Of a stretch of 64,000 bases of DNA, positions 25,013-34,133 are shown in pieces. A model generated the notes under the pieces. The model had not been told where the DNA came from and ran no database searches. It saw nothing but the letters and a program-made list of their open reading frames with translations. This DNA comes from Candidatus Pelearchaeum maunauluense (lineage in GTDB: Archaea; Thermoproteota; Nitrososphaeria_A; Caldarchaeales; Caldarchaeaceae), in contig JANVYQ010000001.1 in assembly GCA_030059675.1 (NCBI GenBank), positions 152,753 through 216,752 of the forward strand, written 5' to 3'. Position 1 is the stretch's first letter. Every line of letters begins with the position of its first letter. The position numbers and the translations under genes are program-made.

Positions 25013-26604
25013 GGGATAGGTTGGATATGACCGAGGTTAAGTTTGAGCAGATTAGTCCTAGCGAGTTCTTCTACAAGAACCGCGACATAGCGGGCTTCAG
25101 CAGCCCCTCACGCTCACTATACATGAGCATACGCGAGCTTGTGGAGAACTCTCTTGACGCGGCTGAGGCTGGGAGGATACTTCCTGATATATACGTCCAG
25201 CTGACGCTGGAGAAGGATGTCGACGCCGAGTCTGATGTTAAGATATTCAAGCTCCGCGTGGAGGATAACGGTATAGGCGTAGCTGGTGAGCAGATTCCAC
25301 GCGCATTCGCCACCGTCCTCTACGGCAGTAAGTATGGATACAAGCAGTCGCGCGGCACATTCGGCCTAGGCGGGACTATGGCGCTCCTCTATGGTCAGAT
25401 AACCACCAACAGGCCAGCGACGGTAATCTCAAGCAACAACGGCCGCGAGATACACAAATACCAACTGATGATCGACGTTATTGAGAACAAGCCCCGCATA
25501 ATGGGGCATGAGGTTCTGGAGAACAAGGATAAGTGGCGTGGCACGATTATTGAGTTTTACCTGGAGGCAGACTATACTGGGAGTAGGGCTAAGATTATAG
25601 AGTATTTCAAGAATACTGCTATAGTCAATCCCCACGCCACCATAACGTTTGTTGATAATCGCGGGAGGCTTTACCACTTTCCCCGCGTTATTGATAAGGT
25701 TCCTGAGCCGCCGCGCGAGTCTAAGCCACACCCCATAGGTGTTGATGTAGAGACGATGACGCGGCTGCTCTCATCAACGCGAGCCGGCAACCTGGTCTCG
25801 TTCCTCACTACAGCGTTCCAGAAGGTTGGTGAGAAGACCGCCCGCGAGGTCTTGGACTTGGCGAAGCTCCCCTACGAAATGAAGCCGCGCGAGCTGAGCC
25901 ACGATGAGGTAACAGCCCTGGTTGAGGCGATTAAGAGGTATGGCAAATTCCGCTCCCCAGACCCCAACCCCCTGAGCCCGATAGGGAAAGACTTCCTGGA
26001 GTCTGGGATTAGGCAGATGCTCAAGCCAGACTTCCTCCACGTCGTCCAGAGGCCGCCGTCATCGTATAGCGGCTATCCATTCATAGTTGAGGCCGCCGTA
26101 GCTTATGGTGGAGACATACCAGCGACGGAGTCAATAAACCTCTACAGGTTCGCCAACAAGATACCCCTACTATATGATGAGCGCGCAGATGTGGCTTGGA
26201 AAGTTGTTACCGAGAAGATAGACTGGAGCACGTATAAGGTTCCGCGCGTGGCGCCTCTGGCTGTCTTTACCAGCATCTGCTCGTCCAAGATTCCATATAA
26301 GACCGTTGGGAAGGAGGCGATAGCTGATAGGCCTGAGATTGAGCGCGAGCTTACTACAGCGATTAGGGAGTGCGCGCGGCATCTGAAGCTTTACTTGAGT
26401 AAGATTGAGAAGCGAGTGGCTGTGGCGAAGAGGTTGAGCATATACGCCAAGTATCTTCCCAAGATAGCCGAGTTCTCCGCCAAGACCGCGGGAAGGGAGA
26501 AGGCTCCAGACGTCTCGCAGCTCCTCAAGAAGATAGGCGTTACGGCAGAGATGGTGGCGCAGGCGCGGCGCGAAGAAGAGGAGGAAGTGGTGGAGATAGG
26601 ATAA
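25009..26604 (+). CDS. top6B: DNA topoisomerase VI subunit B
   Basis: The ATPase subunit of type IIB topoisomerase, which passes duplex DNA through a double-strand break made by subunit A (not in the window). It has 531 residues. The GHKL ATPase motifs are SIRELVENSLDAAEAG (N box), VEDNGIGV (G1), and GTFGLGGTMALLYGQ (G2/P-loop). The helix-2-turn-helix region and transducer domain follow, with the switch lysine in PYKTVGKEAIADRPEI. The start is GTG 25009 or, more conservatively, ATG 25027, which gives a cleaner TEVKFEQISPSEFF N-terminus. CTATAAATTAG about 24949-24959 could be its TATA box. Confidence 0.95.
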   Translation: MRDRLDMTEVKFEQISPSEFFYKNRDIAGFSSPSRSLYMSIRELVENSLDAAEAGRILPDIYVQLTLEKDVDAESDVKIFKLRVEDNGIGVAGEQIPRAFATVLYGSKYGYKQSRGTFGLGGTMALLYGQITTNRPATVISSNNGREIHKYQLMIDVIENKPRIMGHEVLENKDKWRGTIIEFYLEADYTGSRAKIIEYFKNTAIVNPHATITFVDNRGRLYHFPRVIDKVPEPPRESKPHPIGVDVETMTRLLSSTRAGNLVSFLTTAFQKVGEKTAREVLDLAKLPYEMKPRELSHDEVTALVEAIKRYGKFRSPDPNPLSPIGKDFLESGIRQMLKPDFLHVVQRPPSSYSGYPFIVEAAVAYGGDIPATESINLYRFANKIPLLYDERADVAWKVVTEKIDWSTYKVPRVAPLAVFTSICSSKIPYKTVGKEAIADRPEIERELTTAIRECARHLKLYLSKIEKRVAVAKRLSIYAKYLPKIAEFSAKTAGREKAPDVSQLLKKIGVTAEMVAQARREEEEEVVEIG

Positions 26605-26660
26605 CACCTCCCCTCTGTTGTTCTCAAAACCTAATACACCACCGCGTTGGGTATCTCTTT

Positions 26661-27059
26661 ATGAGCGGTAGGCTGGTCATCAGGAATTGGCGTAGCGTTA
26701 AGCCGACGATAGCGCATGGAGCTGGTATTGACTGGCGGCTAATGTCCATGCCCCTCAAGACAGGTGGCGACATAGATGTTGAGGTTGACCAGGAGGGCAT
26801 GTGCCTCAAGGTGATAACCTACGTCTCCCTAGCGTGGCTCCAGCCAGGGCTTAGGTACGAGCCCCACAAGCACCAGGAGCATGAGGAGCTATACTACATC
26901 ATTAAGGGGCGTGGCAGGATTAGGGTTGGTGAGGAGACGCGCGAGTTTAGGGATGGTGATTTGATAAACATACCCGTAGGCGCCGAGCATGAGATAATAA
27001 ACGACGGAGACGAGATTGTGGAGTTTCTAGCATTCGGCGGCTATACTGGGCGTAGCTAG
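26661..27059 (+). CDS. Cupin-fold protein
   Basis: This 132-residue single-domain cupin has the two metal-binding motifs: PHKHQEHEELYYIIKGRGRI (G-x5-H-x-H-x3,4-E-x6-G, residues about 74-93) and GDLINIPVGAEHEIIND (G-x5-P-x-G-x2-H). All three histidines and the glutamate are present, so it should bind a metal. Sugar isomerases, dioxygenases and regulators use this fold; the substrate cannot be named. Its stop TAG interlocks with the stop of the convergent SDR relic through CTAG. Confidence 0.75.
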   Translation: MSGRLVIRNWRSVKPTIAHGAGIDWRLMSMPLKTGGDIDVEVDQEGMCLKVITYVSLAWLQPGLRYEPHKHQEHEELYYIIKGRGRIRVGEETREFRDGDLINIPVGAEHEIINDGDEIVEFLAFGGYTGRS

Positions 27060-27616
27060 TCGCCGCTCAGTAGCTGCTGGGAGCATAGCCTCAGGCCGCC
27101 GTCTATGTAGAGCGTGGCCCCTGTTATGTAGCGCGCCTTATCAGATGCTGGGAAGACAGCCGCATAAGCCGCTTCTTCGGGCATGCCAGCCTGCCCAGCG
27201 GAATAGCAGCCTCAAGGCGGCGCATCTTCTCCCTATCCTCAAGCACCTCGCGGTTCATATCAGTAACCATAGCACCAGGCGCTATGGCGTTAACCCTAAT
27301 CCCCCCTACCAGCAAGCTCAAGAGCAAGCGTCCTAGTCATCATGCCCAAACCACCCTTGGACGCGGAGTAATGCACGTAGTAGGGCTTGGGAAACGTCTC
27401 ATGGACGGATGTGATGTTGATTATTGAGGGGTTCTCACGCCCCTCCATCAGCCTTACCGCATACTTGCTGCATAGGAAGGGGCCGCGTAGATTAACCCCT
27501 ATGACCCTACTCCACTCTTCCAGCGGCATCTCCTCTATACGATACCTGTTCTGGATACCCGCGTTGTTCACCAGCACGTCAAGGCCGTTGAAGCTTTCTC
27601 CAATCGTTTTAAACAT
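27056..27616 (-). pseudogene. Truncated, frameshifted short-chain dehydrogenase relic
   Basis: Three frames joined from 27616 down to TAG 27056 rebuild the C-terminal two thirds of an SDR: LDVLVNNAGIQNRY (NNAG motif), INITSVHETF with catalytic Ser, YYVHYSASKGGL with catalytic Tyr and Lys, IRVNAIAPGAMVT, and finally ITGATLYIDGGL. The shifts lie in a run of six C at 27301-27306 (one base too many) and near 27186 (one base too few). The N-terminal Rossmann part with the GxxxGxG cofactor loop is absent; upstream DNA instead codes on the other strand. The gene is therefore truncated, not merely frameshifted. It probably was a glucose/3-oxoacyl dehydrogenase type enzyme. Confidence 0.75.
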
Positions 27617-27633
27617 CCTAGCTAATAACTGGC

Positions 27634-27840
27634 GTGAACATGAGAATCGTGGAGTTCTATGGGTTGATACCTAATGAGCTGTTTGCATATCTTATGACCG
27701 TGCCCATCACATTATCGTTCGGCATATCCATGATTTTCCTCAGAAGACGCTGGAGCGCCACTCTCATATCTCTCACGACAGTCCTACTCTATGCGGAAGT
27801 GTTATTCTTGGTTTCAAGGGGCTGGTATGTACAGATATGA
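27634..27840 (+). CDS. Small membrane protein, hypothetical
   Basis: This 68-residue product has two predicted membrane segments, about residues 14-35 (LFAYLMTVPITLSFGISMIF) and 42-63, with a basic FLRRRW loop between them. It lies on the edge of the truncated SDR relic and overlaps the start of the HprK-like gene by about 14 bases. I do not recognise it. Given the surrounding decay it may itself be a fragment. Confidence 0.4.
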   Translation: MNMRIVEFYGLIPNELFAYLMTVPITLSFGISMIFLRRRWSATLISLTTVLLYAEVLFLVSRGWYVQI

Positions 27841-28848
27841 CTTTCAGGGAATGGTTAATATCCACTGCAACACAGACATACTAGAGAAGGATTTCGCCTT
27901 CTTCCACACAGATAACAGTTATCTACCACGTATAGAGCTATATATAGACCAAATCAACCCACCTGAAAACATCCGAGTATCTATTGGAAAGAGCTACCTC
28001 ATAACGGATGATGGCATATTCTTCAGCTATCGGTGGGTTAGGCCTGTAAATCTATGGCTCAGAGGAGTTGAGTCTGACATAACCCGCATAGTAGGTACGC
28101 GGATGTATTATTTTCTGGGTAATCTGGTAAAAAGTGGCTATGAGCTTATGAGCTTGTTCAGGGCTGTTTTCACGCTAAAGCTGCTTCGCAGGAGCTTCTG
28201 TCTATTACCCGCCGCCGTGGACTTTAGTGGCAAGGGAGTTCTGATAGTGGGTATATCCAATACAGGGAAGACCTCCACCACGCTATCTTTAATGAGCCTT
28301 GATAAAGAATCAAAATACATCACTGACCAGTTTGTTGTATGCGGTTCAAACGCTATATGCTATGGACTCCCTAATAGCATGCTTATATCTAGGAGCGCAG
28401 CCGACGACTTTCAGATAAAACTTGGTTTTTCCAAGACCGTTAAGAGCTACATTAAGTCATTAGCTTCATGGCTGTTGACTAAAAAGCTCGTTAATAACAA
28501 GACCTGGGTTAGTCCCTGCGAGTTATTTCCTAGAGAGAATAACGCTTGAAACTCGTGCAGCGTCTCTACTCATAGTGAGGAGGTCAGGGTTAGGCGATTC
28601 GGTGAGAGCTGTCTAGGGAGGAAGCATATAATATGCTTAGGACTATAATGCTGCATGAAAACGCGTGGATAAGTAATCCCATATTGACAACCTATGCCGT
28701 AGCCCATCAGCTTAGCCTTACTGATAATTTTGAGTTGGAGAATAGTATAGTGCGGGCTTTTGTTAATAGGCTTGATGGTATTTTTCTCGTAAATCTCTCA
28801 TCTCCCAGGTCAATTAAGAATATGCGGGTTGTTAAGGAGATTCTCTAG
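27827..28848 (+). pseudogene. HPr kinase-like P-loop protein, broken by frameshifts
   Basis: The main frame from ATG 27827 reads to 28549 and contains a P-loop GISNTGKTST near residue 145, preceded by VDFSGKGVLIV and followed by ITDQFVVCG, the layout of HPr-kinase/phosphorylase-like ATPases found near archaeal sugar clusters. After about 28539 the sense continues in another frame (ITLETRAASLLIVRRSGLGDSVRAV), and after about 28610 in a third (SREEAYNMLRTIMLHENAWI), ending at TAG 28848. The first shift equals one extra A. The protein would be about 340 residues. Function of such proteins in archaea is unclear. Confidence 0.6.
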
Positions 28849-29869
28849 CCTCGCCAAAATATTTCGCCAGTATATCCACGTACTCGTATCCATATGAGGA
28901 CACTGGCTCTGGGCTGCTATTGTGGTTATGTCTGTAGAGGGTTGCTGGCTCTATCTGAGTGCCCTCATGGTACTGGTTCCACGTCTCAACTAGGAGCCAC
29001 TTGGCTGATGACGCCTTCATGGGAGCTACGGCATCTTCAAAGGCCTGGGGGTCTCTCTCAAGCCAGGGTGTTGTGTCATACTTCCAGAAACCAGGAGAGA
29101 CGAAGAAGGAGCAGGGCGAGAAGTCAGCGTACCTATTAGCTGGCGCGTATTGATGCCAGCTATCCACCCTATCAGCCACAGACCTCCAGCCTGGAAAGAC
29201 CTTCAAGACAACATAGATGCCTAGCCTCTCTCACGACAGACCACCTATTGACATACCCGAAGGTATCGTCTCCCTCACCATAGACAAATATTACTGGCTT
29301 TCCATTAACCTTCAGATAGTTTGGGTCTTGTGCATAGTTATCCAGTATGTAGCGTATGTCTCTCTCTAGCTGTGAGATTGAGGGGTCGCCGTATCCTTCT
29401 CTCTCATAGTAGATTGCCCAGAGTAGTGATGGGTATGGATTGTCGCTTCTTTTCATATAGTCTTTGAGAATTAGTCTAAAGACCTCGACCTCATACTCGC
29501 CTATCCCCCACCAGGATACGATGACGAACTGGATGCCAGCCCTCTTCATAGCTACAACTTGCCATTTGAAGACCTCATAGTCGCGGCTGTCGTAGAGCTC
29601 GCGCGCTGGGTTGAAGGTAGCTGGGTCTATGTCGGGCAGGTAGTTTGAAGCCCACGTAGCTGGCGGCGTATGACCAGCTTCGCGCCAGTGTCTATACTCT
29701 CCAGCACCATACCAGGGATAGAAGAACGTCCCCAACAACTGCCCATCGGTTGAGATTCTCTCCCTCTCTTCATCGTCGTTTACGAATACTACAACTGAGG
29801 TTGAGGCGATACTATTAGGCCGCTGTCCGCTATGATTATGGCTAGTATTACTGCTGGAATTGTAAGCAT
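28832..29869 (-). pseudogene. Secreted GH99-like glycosidase, broken by frameshifts
   Basis: A signal-like N-terminus (MLTIPAVILAIIIADSGLIV) begins at ATG 29867-29869. After one missing base near 29795 the frame continues VVVFVNDDEERERI, then GTFFYPWYGAGEYRHW, AMKRAGIQFVIVSWWGIGE and GKPVIFVYGEGD. A second shift near 29220 joins IYVVLKVFPGWRSV, WLLVETWNQYHEGTQIEP and the end. The FYPWY opening and ETWNQYHEGTQIEP close are typical of GH99/GH71-like endo-acting glycan hydrolases, with the ExWNxxxE pattern as catalytic site. Full length would be about 345 residues. Its target glycan cannot be told. It overlaps the end of the HprK-like relic by 17 bases. Confidence 0.65.
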
Positions 29870-30171
29870 ATAGGTGTGTTTTTTGGGTGATAGGGAGAAC
29901 ATCCTACCGTGTAGGTATGACGGGATTTATACCTTCCTACCTATCAGGTTAGTATCTACTTAAATACCATCATGCAAACCAGCTCAACCCTTAATAAAAC
30001 ACCCCCATTATCAGGGTAATACGCAACAATTGGCCATTGATTTAGCAAACCCACCTAACATAGCTAGGCGCATTAACAACGAACAGGGAATATGCAACAA
30101 TCGCGTCATCAAAAATAACTGAGTGTAAAATTCGTGATACGTGTCTAAAATTGGATGAAAGATATAAGTTG
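29870..30171. other. A+T-rich intergenic region before Rieske gene
   Basis: About 300 bases without a credible gene. It contains short dyads, for example CCTAC CGT GTAGG at 29903-29915 with a partly matching ATACCTTCCTACC around 29940-29953, and a probable TATA box GATATAAGTT at 30161-30170 for the Rieske gene. No tRNA or other RNA gene was recognised. Confidence 0.5.
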
Positions 30172-30192
30172 CGGGTTATTGCGCCTAACCCG
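30172..30192. promoter_or_regulatory. Operator-like inverted repeat before the Rieske gene
   Basis: CGGGTTA, seven bases, then TAACCCG is a perfect inverted repeat. It starts two bases after the presumed TATA box (30161-30170) and ends 12 bases before the TTG start at 30205, a position where a bound repressor would block transcription start. The same stretch could form a hairpin in the leader RNA. Confidence 0.5.
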
Positions 30193-30204
30193 TGAGGAAT
30201 TGCC

Positions 30205-31029
30205 TTGGCGGGGCAAAGGCGAAACTTTCTCAAGATGATATTCGGCTCGGCTTTCTTGGTTACTATCGCGCCTTTCCTCTCTTGGGGCGGCTTCCTTTTT
30301 AGGAAGGAGAAGACAGGCGAGGAGCTTCGGCAGAAGGTTGCGAATATAAGTGAGGTGCCGCCCAACTCAATTGTTACATTCCCATTCCCGCGGACGGGAA
30401 ACCCCAAGGTTGATTCCGACCCGTTTAGGCAGTATGCGCTAATACACCTGCCTAATGGTGATGTCAAGGCGTTTAGTAAGGTGTGCGTCCATCTGTGGTG
30501 TCTGTGGGGCTATTTCCCAGACCTGCGTGAGATACAGTGCCCCTGTCATGGCAGTATCTACAACCCCGATACTGGCGTTGCAACCGCTGGCCCCGCCGCT
30601 CTACAGCCTTACCCGACTAACGCGCTGCCTGAGCTGAAGGTTGAGGTGGATGAGAACGGCGACATCTATGTCACGCATCTAGACGGGAAGGTTGGGTATG
30701 GCCGCGAGTGGAAACGCGCTCTAGATAGCATACAGAAGCTCGCGGAAACCGCCCCAGATAAGGAGGTTGTGGCGTATGTCCCATTCGTAAAGCCCCTTCA
30801 GTCCAAGAATATCAAGAGCTTCTTGAGTAGGTATAATGTTCGTCTAAGTAAGGCGTATGGCTATTCTGGGCAGGGTAAGAACCGCGAGTGGCTGGAGAGC
30901 GACGCGGTGGATGAGGCTCAGAGCATCATGGATGCTGCTTATGGTCTTGATGTTGTGGCTAAGCCGCGCGACCTTCTAAAGATAGCCGACGACAACAACG
31001 TTTTCATCGTCTATATTAGACGTGGCTGA
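30205..31029 (+). CDS. Rieske iron-sulfur protein of a bc-type complex
   Basis: This 274-residue membrane-anchored subunit passes electrons from quinol to a copper or haem carrier. An N-terminal RRNFLKMIFGSAF followed by a hydrophobic stretch resembles a Tat-type anchor. The 2Fe-2S ligands are in CVHLWC (residues about 93-98) and CPCHGS (about 113-118). Behind the usual Rieske fold, which ends near residue 165, is an extra 110-residue C-terminal region of unknown function. Cytochrome b lies at 31798 on the same strand, separated by a convergent small gene. No cytochrome c1 is present, as in other archaea. TTG start; the frame fits a TATA box about 40 bases upstream. Confidence 0.88.
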   Translation: MAGQRRNFLKMIFGSAFLVTIAPFLSWGGFLFRKEKTGEELRQKVANISEVPPNSIVTFPFPRTGNPKVDSDPFRQYALIHLPNGDVKAFSKVCVHLWCLWGYFPDLREIQCPCHGSIYNPDTGVATAGPAALQPYPTNALPELKVEVDENGDIYVTHLDGKVGYGREWKRALDSIQKLAETAPDKEVVAYVPFVKPLQSKNIKSFLSRYNVRLSKAYGYSGQGKNREWLESDAVDEAQSIMDAAYGLDVVAKPRDLLKIADDNNVFIVYIRRG

Positions 31030-31704
31030 ATTACCGTCTAAACGTTTTCTGCTGGATTGGCGGGTAGGAGGCGGAGGAGGATAGTAGCCTCTTATAGGCG
31101 GCGTTTCGGGGACGGAGAAGAAGCCGATGATTGTGAATATCACGCCGATTAGAGCAACTATGATTAGTCCTATGAGCATAGCCCAGAAAACCCCAGGCGC
31201 GATGGGGAACGTGGTTGGCGGAGCCTGAGTTAAGATTGGCTCGCGTAGAAAAGACATAATAGAGGAAATCATTACGGCCACAAAAATCAGAGCTAGTATT
31301 ATCGCTATTATCCTCATCCAGCCCGCGTATCTAAACCATTTAACATTCAAGGTCGAGGCAGCGGAGAAGTTGGCGGCTATCTCCAGTATCCCAGCAATAA
31401 ACCCCAGTAGCGCGAGCACTATCATCAACGGCCCTACGATAAGGAATAGAGAGGATAGGGCTGTTGGGTCCACAAATCCGCCTAGCATGGATGTTAGCAT
31501 CATGGGAGGGGACAACACAACACCTATAGCTACTACATAGATTATGATTATTAAGACACCCGCAGCAATCATCACGCCCCTCTGTACATCTCTACCCATC
31601 AAAATCCACGCTATTCCCACGAGTATAGGCGCGATAATGTTGGCGAAGGGTATCAACATGAGAATGTATCCTATACCTCCTAACCACTTATACGCTCCGC
31701 TCAA
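30976..31704 (-). CDS. DUF996-like multi-spanning membrane protein
   Basis: This protein has five or six hydrophobic segments (YILMLIPFANIIAPILVGIAW, then VLIIIIYVVAIGVVL, FLIVGPLMIVLALLGFIAGI, IIAIILALIFVAVMIS, FWAMLIGLIIVALIGVIF) and a proline-rich tail, matching the archaeal DUF996 family of unknown function. As read it overlaps the end of the Rieske gene by 54 bases on the opposite strand. A one-base shift in the proline codons near 31066-31072 would give the more natural tail YPPIQQKTFRR and a stop at 31031, just past the Rieske stop; the overlap may therefore be an artefact of a missing C. Confidence 0.65.
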   Translation of the reverse strand: MSGAYKWLGGIGYILMLIPFANIIAPILVGIAWILMGRDVQRGVMIAAGVLIIIIYVVAIGVVLSPPMMLTSMLGGFVDPTALSSLFLIVGPLMIVLALLGFIAGILEIAANFSAASTLNVKWFRYAGWMRIIAIILALIFVAVMISSIMSFLREPILTQAPPTTFPIAPGVFWAMLIGLIIVALIGVIFTIIGFFSVPETPPIRGYYPPPPPTRQSSRKRLDGNSATSNIDDENVVVVGYL

Positions 31705-31797
31705 TATTCCCTCGGCAATTTTACCGCTGTGTGATTTATAATATTTCCTTCGGATTTAAATAATGGCCTTTCCACGCATTAGATTTAGAATTTTGCC

Positions 31798-33144
31798 ATG
31801 AGTCAGCGTGCTGAAAGCGGGCCGTTGGGGCGTGTCTTTGACGAGTTCGTGAAGTGGCTTATGGATAGGCTTGAGAGAACACCCCTTATGGCGTTTAGGT
31901 TCCAAGTTCCACGTGTCTTCGTAAGCCCCTTCGGGTATCTCGGCATGCTCACCGCGATAACGTTCCTAATCCTCGGCATAACTGGCGCTCTTCTGATGTT
32001 CTACTACAGGCCTGACATAGAGCTGGCGTATGACAGCGTTAAGGAGATAGAGGAGAACGTGGAGTTCGGCTTCTTCCTAAGAAACATACACTACCACGCC
32101 TCAAACATGATGGTACTCCTAGCACTAGCGCATATGTTCTACCAGTTCTTCTCGGGCAGGTTTAAGGTGCGTAACGAAATCCTCTGGGTTACTGGGGTTA
32201 TTCTGGGTACTCTCACGATTCTTGAAGCATTCACGGGCTATGACCTGATACTCAACCAGCGCGCCATGCTCGCTGTCAACATAGCTGGTGGCTTGACCTT
32301 CTCAACCCCCTTTGTTGGCGAGAGCCTAGCAGCCATACTCCTTGGCGGCGGCCTCTACGACCTAGTGCTCCGCTTCTACGCGCTCCACGTCTTCATACTC
32401 CCGATGGTCATGCTCCTCCTAGTAGGCGTCCACTTCCCCCGCTTCCTAGTCTTTGACCCACCTATGGTCTCCGCCACGATAGGCTCTATACTGGTTGTCG
32501 CTGGCCTCTTCCCCGTTGAGCTAGGGCCAAAGTACAGCCCTACCGCTGCGTTGATTGAGGTGCCTGAGTGGTATCTTACTGGGCTCTACGCGTTCATTAG
32601 GACTGGACTTGACCGCTTCATCGCAGGCGCCCTGCTCCCGCTCCTCTTCATCCTAGCCTTCCTAGTTGTTCCATTCGTGGATAAGTCCAAGAAGCTTAGC
32701 TGGAGGGATAGACCGTTCTTCACAGCCTTCGGAATAACGTCCATAGTCCTTATCGCCGTTACTACTGTCTGGGGCTTCTACACAGTGCCAGGAGTCCCTG
32801 CGTTTGACGCGGTGTATATTGAGCCGATGGTCTTCTGGCCCGTGCTCCTCATACTAACGGCTGCGACCTTCGGGATTAGCTATAAGTTCGTTGCATCTCC
32901 TGGGAAGCAGGCCAAGCCACCTACGCGTGGAAGGCCTATAGTTATTCAGATTCCCTACGAGTGGGATGTCCGTATAATAATGGCTCTCCTAGCGCTCATA
33001 GCGTTCCTAGCTCTGCTCTCGTTCCAATACTATTTGGATGGGCTGAAGAACATAGCTCTCTTCAACCTCGGCGTTGTTCTGATGATATTCGGCCTGATAG
33101 CGCACCTCTATAGGCATGCTATGCAGCAGATTAGCCGCCGCTAA
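31798..33144 (+). CDS. Cytochrome b of the quinol-oxidising complex
   Basis: This 448-residue integral protein carries the two b haems and the quinol site of a bc1/b6f-like complex. The first haem-binding helix has HYHASNMMVLLALAHMFYQFF and the second YALHVFILPMVMLLLVGVHF, giving two His pairs 14 residues apart. The quinol-site motif appears as VPEWYLTGLYAFIR (PEWY). Twelve or so hydrophobic segments include both the N-terminal (cyt b6-like) and C-terminal (subunit IV-like) halves fused in one chain. It works with the Rieske protein at 30205; the electron acceptor is probably a cupredoxin. It ends overlapping the convergent AlkA gene by 14 bases. Confidence 0.92.
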   Translation: MSQRAESGPLGRVFDEFVKWLMDRLERTPLMAFRFQVPRVFVSPFGYLGMLTAITFLILGITGALLMFYYRPDIELAYDSVKEIEENVEFGFFLRNIHYHASNMMVLLALAHMFYQFFSGRFKVRNEILWVTGVILGTLTILEAFTGYDLILNQRAMLAVNIAGGLTFSTPFVGESLAAILLGGGLYDLVLRFYALHVFILPMVMLLLVGVHFPRFLVFDPPMVSATIGSILVVAGLFPVELGPKYSPTAALIEVPEWYLTGLYAFIRTGLDRFIAGALLPLLFILAFLVVPFVDKSKKLSWRDRPFFTAFGITSIVLIAVTTVWGFYTVPGVPAFDAVYIEPMVFWPVLLILTAATFGISYKFVASPGKQAKPPTRGRPIVIQIPYEWDVRIIMALLALIAFLALLSFQYYLDGLKNIALFNLGVVLMIFGLIAHLYRHAMQQISRR

Positions 33145-34066
33145 GCTTCTCCTTTCTCCTATTCCCCGCAGCTTCTGTCAAGTATCCGCAGAGTAGGTAG
33201 AAGGTTATCCATCCTTTGAACCTACCCCAGTGGTCTATGGTTTTCCTTACCTTCTCGCTTGGCTGGGGCTTGTCGTTGAAGAAGTAATGCGCTACTGCGC
33301 GCCTCACGCCTAGGTCGTCTGGGAATGATGTGTGCGGCCTCGCGAGGACGGCTGTGAGAACCAGCTCGGCGCTCCACCTCCCCAGGCCTGGGAAGCGCGT
33401 AAGCTCCTGCACAACCTCCTCGTCGCCCATTAGCCTTGGCCGCTCAAAGTCGTAGCCTTCAATAGCTGCTTTCGCCAATTCATGGATATAACGCGCCTTC
33501 TGGCGCGAGAGCTTACAACTCCTGAGACCATCTACACCAGCGTTAGCCAAGGCTTCGGCGGTGGGGAAGTCATAGTAGTCAACGCCGTTAACTGTTAGCT
33601 TCTCTCCAAACCTCTTTACAATCTCCGCATTAGCTATGTATGCCACGCGTAGGGATACTTGCTGCTGGGTGATTACCCTGACTATCCCCTCAAAGACCAA
33701 GGCTCCAAAGACGGGAGGCTTAAAGCCGTAGAGGAGCCTGAACAGCCTGCTTAGCCTCTTATCGCCTTTCAGCGTGTCGTAGAGCTCGTTAAGGTCGTCG
33801 TCCAGCCTGAAGACCAGCGCTATCTTACGCGCCAGCTCGCTTTTCTCAGCGTCGGTAAGCTCTGCGTGGGCTGTTATGCGTAATAGCGGGCTATCCACAT
33901 GGCCAGCGGCCGAGACCTCAACAGGTATTTTCTTACCCTTAACCGTGAAGATGCGGCGCCAGATGTTGTTGCTGTATATCTCTGGCTGCGGCTCCAGGGA
34001 GCCATAGAACCTCCACTGAAGCTCCATGCTGTACGGCGGCCTGGGCTTTAGCTCAAAGATGGTCAA
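33131..34066 (-). CDS. AlkA-like DNA glycosylase (HhH-GPD)
   Basis: This 311-residue base-excision repair enzyme removes alkylated purines. The C-terminal half is an HhH-GPD domain: VITQQQVSLRVAYIANAEIV (helix region), the hairpin LTRFPGLGRWSAELVL, and the catalytic aspartate in SFPDDLGVRRAVAHYF. The N-terminal 130 residues are the AlkA-type beta domain. The WITFYLLCGYL end is also typical. The frame starts at TTG 34064-34066, close to the divergent argH promoter; ATG codons lie further in. No iron-sulfur cluster cysteines are seen. Confidence 0.82.
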   Translation of the reverse strand: MTIFELKPRPPYSMELQWRFYGSLEPQPEIYSNNIWRRIFTVKGKKIPVEVSAAGHVDSPLLRITAHAELTDAEKSELARKIALVFRLDDDLNELYDTLKGDKRLSRLFRLLYGFKPPVFGALVFEGIVRVITQQQVSLRVAYIANAEIVKRFGEKLTVNGVDYYDFPTAEALANAGVDGLRSCKLSRQKARYIHELAKAAIEGYDFERPRLMGDEEVVQELTRFPGLGRWSAELVLTAVLARPHTSFPDDLGVRRAVAHYFFNDKPQPSEKVRKTIDHWGRFKGWITFYLLCGYLTEAAGNRRKEKLSGG

Positions 34067-34133
34067 GGCAGCATACTCCCTCCATGAAGACTGGCGCTAT
34101 ATGTTTAATGCCAGAGACACCAGCCTGATTGGG

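Noticed and set aside
30042..30467. Minus-strand reading frame of 141 codons across the Rieske promoter and gene start
   Set aside because: It runs antisense to the conserved Rieske N-terminus and has no recognisable protein features.
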